Assembly (NCBI RefSeq): GCF_039538065.1
Contig: NZ_BAABBR010000001.1
Coordinates: forward strand, 1,526,501 to 1,590,500
DNA: 64,000 nucleotides
Source of the DNA: Sphingomonas rosea
GTDB lineage: Bacteria; Pseudomonadota; Alphaproteobacteria; Sphingomonadales; Sphingomonadaceae
Reading direction: 5' to 3'
Part shown: in pieces, positions 45,461-54,259 of the stretch
Numbering within the stretch: position 1 is the first letter of the stretch
How the letters are laid out: each line of letters opens with the position of its first letter
Notes under the pieces: model-generated
Databases searched by the model: none
What the model was told of the DNA's origin: nothing
What the model saw: the letters and a program-made list of their open reading frames with translations, nothing else
Made by a program: the position numbers and the translations under genes

Positions 45461-46012
45461 ATGACGATCAAGCTCAACGACCTCCGCGACAACGATGGCG
45501 CCCGCAAGTCCCGCATGCGGGTCGGCCGCGGCATCGGCTCCGGCAAGGGCAAGACCTCGGGCCGCGGCCAGAAGGGCCAGACCAGCCGCTCGGGCGTCTC
45601 GATCTTCGGTTTCGAGGGCGGCCAGATGCCGCTCCACATGCGGATCCCGAAGCGCGGCTTCAACAACATCTTCGCCAAGGACCATGCCGAGGTGAACCTC
45701 GGCGCGATCCAGAATCTGGTCGACGCGGGCACGCTCAAGACCGACGGCACCATCGACCATGCGGCGCTCAAGGCCGCCGGTGTCGGCCGCGGCGGCAAGG
45801 ACGGCGTCCGCATCCTCGGCAAGGGCGATTTCTCGGCCAAGCTGAACTTCCGCGTCGCCGGTGTCAGCAAGGGCGCCCGTGAAGCGATCGAAAAGGCCGG
45901 CGGCAGCGTCGAAGTCATCGAGCGCAAGGACAAGGCCGAGCTGGCCAAGGCCAAGAAGGGCGTCGCCCGCGAGGCGCGCATCGCCAACAAGGCTGCCAAG
46001 CAGGCCAAGTAA
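45461..46012 (+). CDS. rplO: 50S ribosomal protein L15
   Basis: 183 aa from ATG 45461 ([20 protein letters not shown]). [20 protein letters not shown] and [16 protein letters not shown] are the family motifs. The C-terminal ~25 residues are Ala/Lys-rich ([20 protein letters not shown]), longer than in E. coli. Confidence 0.97.
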   Translation: MTIKLNDLRDNDGARKSRMRVGRGIGSGKGKTSGRGQKGQTSRSGVSIFGFEGGQMPLHMRIPKRGFNNIFAKDHAEVNLGAIQNLVDAGTLKTDGTIDHAALKAAGVGRGGKDGVRILGKGDFSAKLNFRVAGVSKGAREAIEKAGGSVEVIERKDKAELAKAKKGVAREARIANKAAKQAK

Positions 46013-46019
46013 AACCTTC

Positions 46020-46096
46020 CCCGGCGACGAGCCGGAGCCCGGTCCTCCCGCGCCCGCGTGGTGATGAAGGCTCTGGGCTCCTGGCTTGTCGCCGGG
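46020..46096 (+). other. Long stem-loop between rplO and secY
   Basis: 46020-46040 pairs with 46075-46096 over about 19 of 21 positions (CCCGGCGAC against GTCGCCGGG, AGCC against GGCT, AGCCC against GGGCT), enclosing 34 bases. No T-tract follows. It occupies nearly all of the 150-base gap before secY and could stabilise or process the transcript. Confidence 0.6.
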
Positions 46097-46163
46097 TAAC
46101 GGCTTTCATCGCCGCAGCGGACCCCTATATGGAGCGCTGACGGGGTAGGGACGAAAAACACAC

Positions 46164-47534
46164 ATGGCATCGCAGGCCGAACAACTGGCTTCGAACATCA
46201 GCCTCGCCAACTTCGGCAAGGCGACCGAGCTCAAGAAGCGTATCTGGTTCACCATTGGTGCGCTGATCCTCTTCCGGCTCCTCAGCCACGTGCCGATGCC
46301 GGGCATCGACCCGCGGGCCATGGCCGAGCTGTTCAACACGCAGCGCGGCGGCGTCCTCGACTTCTTCAACACCTTCTCGGGCGGCAGCCTGGCGCGGATG
46401 AGCATCATCGCGCTCGGCGTCATGCCCTACATCACCGCCTCGATCGTCGTGCAGCTCGGCGCGACCATGTACGGCCCGTGGATGACCCTCAAGAAGGAGG
46501 GTGAGGCGGGCCGCAAGCGGCTCAACCAGTACACCCGCTACCTGACGGTGCTCCTGACCACCGTGCAGGGCTATTTCATCGCGGTCGGGCTCGAGGGCCT
46601 CGGCGCCAACCAGGGCATTCCGGCGGTCGTCGATCCCGGCATCCTGTTCCGCGTCGCCGCGACGGTCAGCCTCGTCGGCGGTACCTTGTTCCTGATGTGG
46701 ATCGGTGAGCAGATTACCAGCCGCGGCATCGGCAACGGCGTGTCGCTGATCATCATGGCCGGCATCGTCGCCTCGCTGCCGCGAACGCTCGCGCAGCTGC
46801 TCGAGGGCGGCCGCAGCAACACGATCGATCCGCTGATCATCATCCTGGTGATCGTGCTGGTTGTCGGCCTGATCCTCTTCATCTGCTTCATGGAGCGCGC
46901 GCAGCGCCGGGTGCTGATCCAGTATCCCAAGCGCGCGACGGCGCGCGGCATGATGGCGCAGGAGCGCTCGCACCTGCCGATCAAGATCAACACCGCCGGC
47001 GTCATCCCGCCGATCTTCGCCAGCTCGCTCCTGCTGATGCCGCTGACGGTCATCCAGATGGCCGGCGCGACCCCGGGCGCGGAAGGCGGCTCGGAGTGGC
47101 TGATCACGCTGTCGACCTACCTGCAGCATGGCAGCCCGGTCTTCATGACCCTCTACGGGCTCGGGATCGTCTTCTTCAGCTTCTTTTACACGAGCGTCCA
47201 GTTCAACTCGGAAGAGACGGCGGACAACCTCAAGAAGCATGGCGGCTTCATTCCGGGCGTCCGTCCGGGCAAGGCGACCGAAGTCTATTTCGATCACCTG
47301 CTGACCCGCCTGACGGTGATCGGCGCGGCCTATCTGGCGGTGATCTGCCTCCTGCCCGAATTCGCGGTGACGCAGGCCGGCATTCCCTTCTATCTCGGCG
47401 GCACCAGCCTCCTCATCGTGGTCAACGTCACGATGGACACGGTCAGCCAGATCCAGGGCCATCTCATCGCCCACAGCTACGGCGACCTCATCAAGAAGGC
47501 GAAGCTCAAGGGCGGCCGTCCGGCACGTCGCTGA
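46164..47534 (+). CDS. secY: Preprotein translocase subunit SecY
   Basis: 456 aa with ten transmembrane helices. KKRIWFTIGALILFRLLSHVPMPGI, ALGVMPYITASIVVQLG and the lateral-gate region GNGVSLIIMAGIVASLP are characteristic, as is HGGFIPGVRPGKATEVYFDH near 360. It is the protein-conducting channel of the Sec translocon in the inner membrane. It lies between rplO and adk as in most bacteria. Confidence 0.97.
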   Translation: MASQAEQLASNISLANFGKATELKKRIWFTIGALILFRLLSHVPMPGIDPRAMAELFNTQRGGVLDFFNTFSGGSLARMSIIALGVMPYITASIVVQLGATMYGPWMTLKKEGEAGRKRLNQYTRYLTVLLTTVQGYFIAVGLEGLGANQGIPAVVDPGILFRVAATVSLVGGTLFLMWIGEQITSRGIGNGVSLIIMAGIVASLPRTLAQLLEGGRSNTIDPLIIILVIVLVVGLILFICFMERAQRRVLIQYPKRATARGMMAQERSHLPIKINTAGVIPPIFASSLLLMPLTVIQMAGATPGAEGGSEWLITLSTYLQHGSPVFMTLYGLGIVFFSFFYTSVQFNSEETADNLKKHGGFIPGVRPGKATEVYFDHLLTRLTVIGAAYLAVICLLPEFAVTQAGIPFYLGGTSLLIVVNVTMDTVSQIQGHLIAHSYGDLIKKAKLKGGRPARR

Positions 47535-47591
47535 TGCTTGACGGGCTCGGACAAGCCCGTGACTGTCGGCCGAACTAACAGGGAGCGTAGC

Positions 47592-48236
47592 GTGGACATC
47601 ATCCTCTTGGGGCCCCCGGGCGCCGGCAAGGGCACGCAGGCGCAGCGACTGGTCGAGACGCGCGGCATGGTCCAGCTGTCGACCGGTGACATGCTCCGCG
47701 CGGCGGTGAAGGCGGGCACGCCGGTCGGGCTCAAGGCCAAGGCCGTGATGGAAGCGGGCGAGCTCGTCAGCGACGCGATCGTCTCGGCGCTGATCGGCGA
47801 GCATCTGGACCAGAGCGACGGCAAGGGCGCGATCTTCGACGGCTTCCCGCGCACCCAGCACCAGGCCGAGGCGCTCGACATGCTGCTCGGCGAGCGCGGC
47901 CGTTCGCTGGCGCATGTGATCGAGCTTGGGGTCGACGAGGAAGCGCTGGTCGAACGCATCACCGGCCGCTTCACCTGTGGGACCTGCGGCGCACCCTATC
48001 ACGACCGGTTCAAGCCGACCCAGATCCAGGACACGTGCGACGTCTGCGGCGGGCACGAGTTCAAGCGCCGTCCCGACGACAATGAGCAGACGGTGCGCAC
48101 GCGCATGGCCGAGTATCGCGCCAAGACCGCCCCGATCCTGCCTTATTATCAGGAGCGCGGACTGGTCACGCGGGTCGACGGCATGGCTTCGGTCGAGGAC
48201 GTCGCCGCGCAGATCGATGCGGTCCTCGACCGCTAA
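47592..48236 (+). CDS. adk: Adenylate kinase
   Basis: 214 aa from GTG 47592 (VDIILLGPPGAGKGTQAQRL), set by GGGAGCG upstream; the frame opens 54 bases earlier but the family starts here. P-loop GPPGAGKG, the NMP-binding STGDMLRAAV, DGFPRTQHQAEAL and a long LID domain with four Cys (CGTCGAPYHDRF, CDVCGG), so it should bind zinc. It interconverts AMP, ADP and ATP. It is co-transcribed with secY. Confidence 0.96.
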   Translation: MDIILLGPPGAGKGTQAQRLVETRGMVQLSTGDMLRAAVKAGTPVGLKAKAVMEAGELVSDAIVSALIGEHLDQSDGKGAIFDGFPRTQHQAEALDMLLGERGRSLAHVIELGVDEEALVERITGRFTCGTCGAPYHDRFKPTQIQDTCDVCGGHEFKRRPDDNEQTVRTRMAEYRAKTAPILPYYQERGLVTRVDGMASVEDVAAQIDAVLDR

Positions 48237-48239
48237 GGC

Positions 48240-48722
48240 CTAGGCAAGGCGCTCCAGCGTCACGAAGGCGAAGGCGGGGCGACCGTCCTCGCTGCCATGC
48301 TCCTCGCGGAAAGTTTCGCGCCACAGCCCGCTGTCGCGCGGGTCGGGCATAACGGTATCCCCGGCGATCTCGCCCTTCACTTCTGTCAATTCGACCTTGT
48401 CGGCAAAGGCGATGGCGAGGCGGAAGATCTCGGCGCCGCCGATGATGCTGACATCGTCGGGCTCGGCCAGCGCGAACGCCTCGGGAAGCGAGTGAACGAT
48501 TTCGGCGCCCGGTGCCGACCAGTCGGGGTTGCGCGTGATGACGATGTGGCGGCGACCGGGGAGGAGACCGGGCAGGCTCTCGAAGGTCTTGCGGCCCATG
48601 ACCATGGCGGTGCCGAGCGTCAGCTGCTTGAAACGCCGGAGGTCCGCGGGCAGGCGCCACGGCAGGTCGCCATTGCGGCCGATGACGCCGTTCTCGGCAC
48701 GGGCGACGACCAGCTGGATCAT
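48240..48722 (-). CDS. folA: Dihydrofolate reductase
   Basis: 160 aa, convergent with adk. GVIGRNGDLPWRLPADLRRF with Asp27 in the folate pocket, VMGRKTFESLP for NADPH binding and DDVSIIGGAEIFRLA are present. It reduces dihydrofolate to tetrahydrofolate. It overlaps the stop of the methyltransferase gene upstream by 4 bases (ATGA), which suggests co-transcription. Confidence 0.95.
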   Translation of the reverse strand: MIQLVVARAENGVIGRNGDLPWRLPADLRRFKQLTLGTAMVMGRKTFESLPGLLPGRRHIVITRNPDWSAPGAEIVHSLPEAFALAEPDDVSIIGGAEIFRLAIAFADKVELTEVKGEIAGDTVMPDPRDSGLWRETFREEHGSEDGRPAFAFVTLERLA

Positions 48723-49585
48723 GCCGGCACCGCCGCGGCCATCAGGTAACGGCGCTCGCGGGTGCGGAAGCGCTCAAACTTTGCGCTTCCTTCGACCGCC
48801 GCATAATTGGCGAGTTCGCGGCGAAGGAGCAGGCGGGCGGGCAGGGGCGCACGGGCGGCAATAACGGCGCGTCGCCGCGGGGTATCGAGCCGGCAGGCCT
48901 CGACGACATGGCCGGTGATGTCGGCAAGGTCGAAGGCGAAGCCGGCGTCGGAAAGATCTCGGGCCATGCGGCCTTGGTTGGCGGCTTTTTCGGTATCGGC
49001 ATAGAGGAATATGCCGCCGGGCCTCAGGACCCGGCGGACCTCGGCGAAGAAGCGTCGCCGGTCGGGATAGTCGTTCGACGCCTCGACGTTGAGGACGACG
49101 TCGAAGCTCCTGTCGGCAAAGGGCAGGGCCATGGCGCAGCCGCAGACGAATTCGCGGTCGGCCCATCGCTCGGCGCAGAAGCGAACCGCGCTTTCGGCGA
49201 CATCGAGCCCGGTGGCCCGGAAGCGGTCGGGGCCGGCGGCGGCAAGGAAGGAGTCGAGCCCGCCCCCGCGGCCGCAGCTCACCTCGAGCAGGCGGGCGCC
49301 GTCGGGAAGGCGGGGGTTGGTGCGGGAGAGCAAGGCGAGCATCTCGCGATAGAGCTGGCGCTGGAAGCGGTCGGGCGCGGTGTCGGCAGGATCGGCGGGC
49401 GCGAAACCGTAATTGTTGGTGGCGGTGTCGCCCCAGTCGACCGCGTAGAAGCGGTTCCAGAGCGCGGGGCGAAGCCTATGGTCGTCGCGCAGGCGCCGCA
49501 GCCGCCGCTTCACCGCGACACCGCCGATGGCGAGCGACAGTGCTGCCACGCTCGATACGAACCCCGCCCAAAGCCAGGAGCTCAC
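48719..49585 (-). CDS. Class I SAM-dependent methyltransferase with N-terminal membrane helix
   Basis: 288 aa. A single hydrophobic helix (about 5-24, LWAGFVSSVAALSLAIGGVA) precedes a methyltransferase domain: ARLLEVSCGRGGGLDSFL (motif I), RATGLDVAESAVRFC, MALPFADRSFDVVLNVEAS and RVLRPGGIFLYAD. The set is typical of ubiquinone/lipid-type methyltransferases. The anchor suggests a membrane lipid or quinone substrate, which is inference. It is coupled to folA. Confidence 0.82.
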   Translation of the reverse strand: MSSWLWAGFVSSVAALSLAIGGVAVKRRLRRLRDDHRLRPALWNRFYAVDWGDTATNNYGFAPADPADTAPDRFQRQLYREMLALLSRTNPRLPDGARLLEVSCGRGGGLDSFLAAAGPDRFRATGLDVAESAVRFCAERWADREFVCGCAMALPFADRSFDVVLNVEASNDYPDRRRFFAEVRRVLRPGGIFLYADTEKAANQGRMARDLSDAGFAFDLADITGHVVEACRLDTPRRRAVIAARAPLPARLLLRRELANYAAVEGSAKFERFRTRERRYLMAAAVPA

Positions 49586-49669
49586 ACGCCTCTTCTCCCC
49601 TCATGCCCGGCGTCATCTTCGCTCGCTCCCTCTCGCCTGCCAAGCGGCTGTTGCGCTAGGGATGGGCCG

Positions 49670-51079
49670 ATGTCGCAGCAGGCCTTTCTCGATCAGCTCC
49701 AGAACCAGCTCGCGCCGCGTGCAATCGTCACCGATCCCGAGCGGATCGCGCCGTGGCTGACCGACTGGCGCGGCCGCTGGCATGGCAAGGCCTCGGTGCT
49801 GCTCGAGCCTTCCACCACGGCGGAGGTCGCGGCAATCGTCGCAGCCGCCGAGGCGCATGGCGTCGCGCTCGTGCCGCAAGGGGGCAACAGCTCGATGGTC
49901 GGAGGGGCGACCCCGCCTGACGACGGATCGGCGGCGATCCTGTCGCTCCGGCGGATGAACGGCATCCGCCACATCGCGCCCGACCATGCGATCGTAGAGG
50001 CCGGCGTGATCCTCGAGCATCTGCACGCCGCTGCCGAGGACGTGGGCGCACGCTTTCCCCTGGACCTCGGCGCGCGCGGGTCGGCGACCGTCGGCGGCCT
50101 AGCGGCGACCAATGCCGGCGGGGTGCAGGTGCTGCGCTTCGGGACGATGCGGGCACAGGTGCTGGGGATGGAGGCGGTGCTGTCGGGCGGGCTCGTCCAC
50201 GACAGCCTCGGCGGGCTCAAGAAGGACAATCGCGGCCCCTCGCTCGACCATCTGCTGATCGGGGCCGAGGGGACGCTCGGGATCATCACCGCCTTGCGCT
50301 TGCGGCTGGTGCCGGGGCGGGTTGAGCGTACCGCGGCGTGGGTCGGGGTCGCGGGGCCCGAGCAGGCGCTCGCGCTGCTGCGCTTCGTCGAGGCACGGAC
50401 AGACCGGGTCGAGGCATTCGAACTCATTCCCGCCGCAAGCCTTGCCCGGGTGCTTCGCCACATTCCCCAGACCCGTGCGCCGCTGTCGCCGCCGCATGCC
50501 TGGAACGTGCTGATCGAGGCGGTTGCAACCGGTGAAGGCGAAGTGGGGGGGCAGGTGCTGGAACGCCTCTTGTCGGAGGCGTCGGAGGCTGGGCTGCTCG
50601 CCGATGCCGTGATCGCCCAGTCGGGCGAGCAGACCGAGCAATTCTGGCGGCTGCGTCACTCCATCTCGGAGGCCGAGCGGACCGATGGCCCGGCGGCGCA
50701 GCACGACATCTCGCTGCCGGTCGAACGCGTGCCCGCCTTCCTGACCGGGGACGCGCGCGCGATCGAGGCGGCGTTCCCGGGCACCGAGGCGAACGGCTAT
50801 GGCCATCTCGGCGACGGCAACGTCCACTTCCACGTCCGCGCGCCCGGGGGAGCGGACCGCGGCTGGGCCGATGGCGATGAGGGCAAGGCGGTGAGCCGGA
50901 TGGTCCACGACCTCGTCACTTCGGCGGGCGGGTCGATCTCGGCCGAGCATGGCATCGGGCAGATGAAGAAGGACGAGCTGGCCCGGCTCGCCCCGCCCGC
51001 GCGAATGCAGGCGCTCCGAGCCATCAAGCGCGCGATGGATCCGCACGGAATCTTCAATCCGGGTAAGCTCTTGGACTAG
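49670..51079 (+). CDS. FAD-linked oxidoreductase (D-2-hydroxyglutarate/D-lactate dehydrogenase family)
   Basis: 469 aa from ATG 49670 (MSQQAFLDQLQNQL). The FAD-binding type 4 domain is visible: VLLEPSTTAEVAAIVAAAEA, VPQGGNSSMVGGATPP, GARGSATVGGLAATNAGGVQV and HLLIGAEGTLGIITALRLRL. The C-terminal oxidase domain ends with AEHGIGQMKKDELARL and ALRAIKRAMDPHGIFNPGK. Members oxidise D-2-hydroxy acids with electron transfer to the respiratory chain; the pattern is closest to D-2-hydroxyglutarate dehydrogenase, but this is not certain. Confidence 0.88.
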   Translation: MSQQAFLDQLQNQLAPRAIVTDPERIAPWLTDWRGRWHGKASVLLEPSTTAEVAAIVAAAEAHGVALVPQGGNSSMVGGATPPDDGSAAILSLRRMNGIRHIAPDHAIVEAGVILEHLHAAAEDVGARFPLDLGARGSATVGGLAATNAGGVQVLRFGTMRAQVLGMEAVLSGGLVHDSLGGLKKDNRGPSLDHLLIGAEGTLGIITALRLRLVPGRVERTAAWVGVAGPEQALALLRFVEARTDRVEAFELIPAASLARVLRHIPQTRAPLSPPHAWNVLIEAVATGEGEVGGQVLERLLSEASEAGLLADAVIAQSGEQTEQFWRLRHSISEAERTDGPAAQHDISLPVERVPAFLTGDARAIEAAFPGTEANGYGHLGDGNVHFHVRAPGGADRGWADGDEGKAVSRMVHDLVTSAGGSISAEHGIGQMKKDELARLAPPARMQALRAIKRAMDPHGIFNPGKLLD

Positions 51080-51091
51080 GTCGGAACGTCA

Positions 51092-54000
51092 ATGCCGACG
51101 ACCCGTTCGGGTGGCATGGCACGGGGCGACGAACAGCGAAATCCGGAACGGCTACTCGAGATCGGCGAGGCGGCGGCAGCGCTGCTGGCCGTCGACGCCC
51201 CTTCGATCATCTTCATCGCCCGCGACGAACTTCGCGCCGCTGCGATCGCACGGGCGGCGGAGGAAGCGGCAGGCGAGCGCACTGTGCTCTATCTTCCCGC
51301 CAGCGACGCCTTGCCGGGTGACGAGGCACCGGCATCCCCCGGGGTTGCCGGGCAGCGCACTGCGGCGCTTCGCCATTTGGGTGAGGCCGTCTCAAACCGG
51401 CGTCCGGTGCTTCTGGTAGCGCCGGGCGAGGCCGCAGGCCGCCTGGTCGCGCCACCCGACAGTTTCGCCGCGGTGCCCCCATGTTTGCGCGCCGGCCAGG
51501 CGCTCGACCTCGAGAAGTTTCGCGAGGATGCCGTCGCCCTCGGCTACATCGAGGACGAACGGGTCGACGAGCCCGGCGAAGTGGCGGTGCGCGGAAGCGT
51601 CGTCGACATCTTCCCGGGCGACGCGCTCGAGCCGGTCCGGATCGACGTGGTCGACGGCATGATCACGACGCTTCGGCGCTACGATGCGCTGACGCAGCTC
51701 ACCACCGAGGAACTCGACGTCCTCGAGATCGGGACGGTGGCCGAGCCCAAGGGCGCCGGCGGAGTCCCGATCACTGCTCATCTGGACGACGCCGTGCTGA
51801 CGATTGAGCCGGGCGCCGACCGGCGCCGAACGCAGTTTCTCGCGCTCGCGGCCGATACCGCCAAGCGGCTCCCGCGGCGGGCGCTGGCCGACATCTGCCC
51901 GAACGAGCGCTGGCAGGAGGCGATCGCGCCGCTCGAACGGATCGACCTCGGCGCGGAAGCTGGCGAGGCACCGCCGCGCTTCGTCGAGCAGAAGAATCCC
52001 GACCGAGCCTTCCGTCGGTTCGCGAAGGAGGTCCTCGATGCCAAGCGAAAGCTCGTGCTGCTCGGCTCCCCGCGCGACCTACGGTTCCTGACGGGCCGCG
52101 TGGCAAAGGCGCTCAAGCTTGACGTGAGCGAGGCGCAGAGTTGGACCGAGGTCGCCAAGGCGAAGGGCGGTGAGCTCATGACCCTGCCGATGGCGGTGGG
52201 GCGCGGCTTCACCCGCGGCGACATTGTCGCCGTGGCCGCCGCGGACCTCATCGGGTCGCGCGCCGCGCTCGATCCCCATGGCCCGACCTCGGCGACCGAA
52301 GTCTTCGCGGCGCCGGATATCCGGCCCGGTGACGTGGTCATTCACGAAGACCATGGCCTCGGGGTCGTAGCCGGCCTTGCGGAACTTCCCGATAACGGCG
52401 GTGATGCGATCGTCCTTCGCCACGCCAATGACGCGCGGCGGCTGGTGCCGGTGTCGGATGCGGGCAAGATCTGGCGCTACGGCTCGGACGAGAATGCGGT
52501 CACCCTTGACAAGCTCGACGGCTCGTCGTGGGAGAAACGGCGGGGCGAGGTGCTCGGCGCGATCGCCGCGACTGCCCGCGGGCTGATCGAACTGGCCGCG
52601 CAGCGCGACACAATCAGCGCGCCGGCGATCGAGCCCGACGCCAGCCGCTACGAACAATTGTCGGGCGGCTTCCCCTTCAGCGAGACCGCCGACCAGCTCA
52701 AGGCGATCAGCGCCATCCGCACCGACCTTGCGAGCGGCCGGCCGATGGACCGGCTGGTCGTCGGTGACGTCGGCTACGGCAAGACCGAAGTGGCGCTCCG
52801 GGCGGCGGCGATGGCGGTGTTCGCGGGCAAGCAGGTCGCGCTCGCCGCACCGACCACGGTGCTCGCCCGCCAGCATCTCGAGACCTTCCGCGCGCGCTTC
52901 GCCGATCTCGGGGTCGAAGTCGGGATGCTGTCGCGCCTCGTCACCGCGGCCGAGCGCAAGAAGACGCTTGCCGGTATCGCCGACGGCAGCATCGGGATCG
53001 TGGTCGGCACCGGTGCGGTCGCCGGCAAGGGCGTCGTCTACCAGGACCTCGCGCTGGTCGTGATCGACGAGGAGCAAAGGTTCGGCGCCAAGGACAAGGA
53101 AAAGCTGCGCGGGCTCGGTGCGCCGCATGCGCTGAGCCTTACCGCCACGCCGATCCCGCGCACGCTCCAGTCGGCGCTGGTCGGGCTTCAGCCGATGAGC
53201 GTGCTCGCGACTCCGCCCGCGCGCCGCCAGCCGATCCGCACCGAGGTCGGGCCCTTCGACCCGGTCAAGCTTCGCGCCGCACTGATGCGGGAGCGTGCGC
53301 GGGGCGGGCAGAGCTTCGTCGTCGTGCCGCGGATCGAGGCCATGCCCGCGCTTCGCGAGGAACTCGACAAGCTCGTTCCCGAACTTTCGATCGTCGAGGC
53401 GCATGGCAAGATGGCGGCCGCCGACATCGATGCCGCCATGGTCGGCTTCGCGGGCGGGGAGGGGGACATCCTTCTCGCGACCAGTATCATCGAGGCCGGG
53501 CTCGACGTGCCGCGGGCGAACACGATGGTGGTGATGCATGCCGACCGCTTCGGCCTTGCCCAGCTGCACCAGCTGCGCGGGCGGGTCGGGCGCGGCGCGC
53601 GGCGCGGCGTCATTCTCCTCATGACCGACAAGGATGCGGCGATCGCGCCGCGGACGCTCGAACGGCTGAACACGCTCTCGGCCTTCGACCGGCTGGGCGC
53701 GGGCTTTGCGATCAGCGCCCGCGATCTCGACCTGCGCGGGGCCGGCGATCTCCTCGGCGAGGAGCAGTCGGGCCACCTCAAGCTGATCGGGATCGACCTG
53801 TACCAGCATCTCCTCGGGCTGGCGCTCAAGCGGGCGCGCGGCGAGGAAACCGACATCGCGCCGCCCGACCTTCGCCTCGGCCTCACCGGGCGGCTGCCAG
53901 CCGATTGGATCCCGGAAGAGGAAGTGCGCCTGGCGCTCTACCTCCGGCTGGCCCGGATCGAGGAAGCGGCCTCGCTGGACAGCTTCGAGGCCGAACTCAC

Positions 54001-54259
54001 CGACCGGTTCGGCGAATTGCCCGAGGAAGCGCTGGCGCTCGTGACGCTCAAGCGGCTGGCGCTTCTGGCGCGTGATGCGGCCGTCGCGCGGGTCGATGCG
54101 GGGCCGGCGGCCATCGCCATCACGCCCCGCGACGCCAAGGCGCCGGCTCCCGAGGGCACAGAAGCGAAGGGCGGACGCTGGCTGCTGCGGCCCGAGGCCG
54201 AGGAGAGCAGCGCCCGGATCGACGCGCTCGAGGAAATGCTGGTCGGGCTCGCCGACTAG
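51092..54259 (+). CDS. Transcription-repair coupling factor-like helicase (Mfd family)
   Basis: 1055 aa from ATG 51092 (a second ATG at 51116 is possible), against 1148 in E. coli Mfd. The N-terminal UvrB-like region is kept in outline (LPASDALPGDEA, GYIEDERVDEPGEVAVRGSVVDIFPGD). The RNA-polymerase-interacting domain is seen as GDVVIHEDHGLGVVAGL. The translocase has Walker A DVGYGKTEVALRAA, DEEQRFG, TATPIPRTLQSAL, a helicase C-terminal region with SIIEAGLDVPRANTMVV and QLRGRVGR, then the TRCF domain. It displaces stalled RNA polymerase and recruits UvrA. A paralogue with another role cannot be excluded, since the N-terminus is divergent. It is convergent with the MFS gene. Confidence 0.83.
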   Translation: MPTTRSGGMARGDEQRNPERLLEIGEAAAALLAVDAPSIIFIARDELRAAAIARAAEEAAGERTVLYLPASDALPGDEAPASPGVAGQRTAALRHLGEAVSNRRPVLLVAPGEAAGRLVAPPDSFAAVPPCLRAGQALDLEKFREDAVALGYIEDERVDEPGEVAVRGSVVDIFPGDALEPVRIDVVDGMITTLRRYDALTQLTTEELDVLEIGTVAEPKGAGGVPITAHLDDAVLTIEPGADRRRTQFLALAADTAKRLPRRALADICPNERWQEAIAPLERIDLGAEAGEAPPRFVEQKNPDRAFRRFAKEVLDAKRKLVLLGSPRDLRFLTGRVAKALKLDVSEAQSWTEVAKAKGGELMTLPMAVGRGFTRGDIVAVAAADLIGSRAALDPHGPTSATEVFAAPDIRPGDVVIHEDHGLGVVAGLAELPDNGGDAIVLRHANDARRLVPVSDAGKIWRYGSDENAVTLDKLDGSSWEKRRGEVLGAIAATARGLIELAAQRDTISAPAIEPDASRYEQLSGGFPFSETADQLKAISAIRTDLASGRPMDRLVVGDVGYGKTEVALRAAAMAVFAGKQVALAAPTTVLARQHLETFRARFADLGVEVGMLSRLVTAAERKKTLAGIADGSIGIVVGTGAVAGKGVVYQDLALVVIDEEQRFGAKDKEKLRGLGAPHALSLTATPIPRTLQSALVGLQPMSVLATPPARRQPIRTEVGPFDPVKLRAALMRERARGGQSFVVVPRIEAMPALREELDKLVPELSIVEAHGKMAAADIDAAMVGFAGGEGDILLATSIIEAGLDVPRANTMVVMHADRFGLAQLHQLRGRVGRGARRGVILLMTDKDAAIAPRTLERLNTLSAFDRLGAGFAISARDLDLRGAGDLLGEEQSGHLKLIGIDLYQHLLGLALKRARGEETDIAPPDLRLGLTGRLPADWIPEEEVRLALYLRLARIEEAASLDSFEAELTDRFGELPEEALALVTLKRLALLARDAAVARVDAGPAAIAITPRDAKAPAPEGTEAKGGRWLLRPEAEESSARIDALEEMLVGLAD

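Noticed and set aside
46125..48056. 643-codon minus-strand frame opposite secY-adk
   Set aside because: Antisense shadow with Asp/Arg/His-rich low-complexity composition, covering two certain genes.
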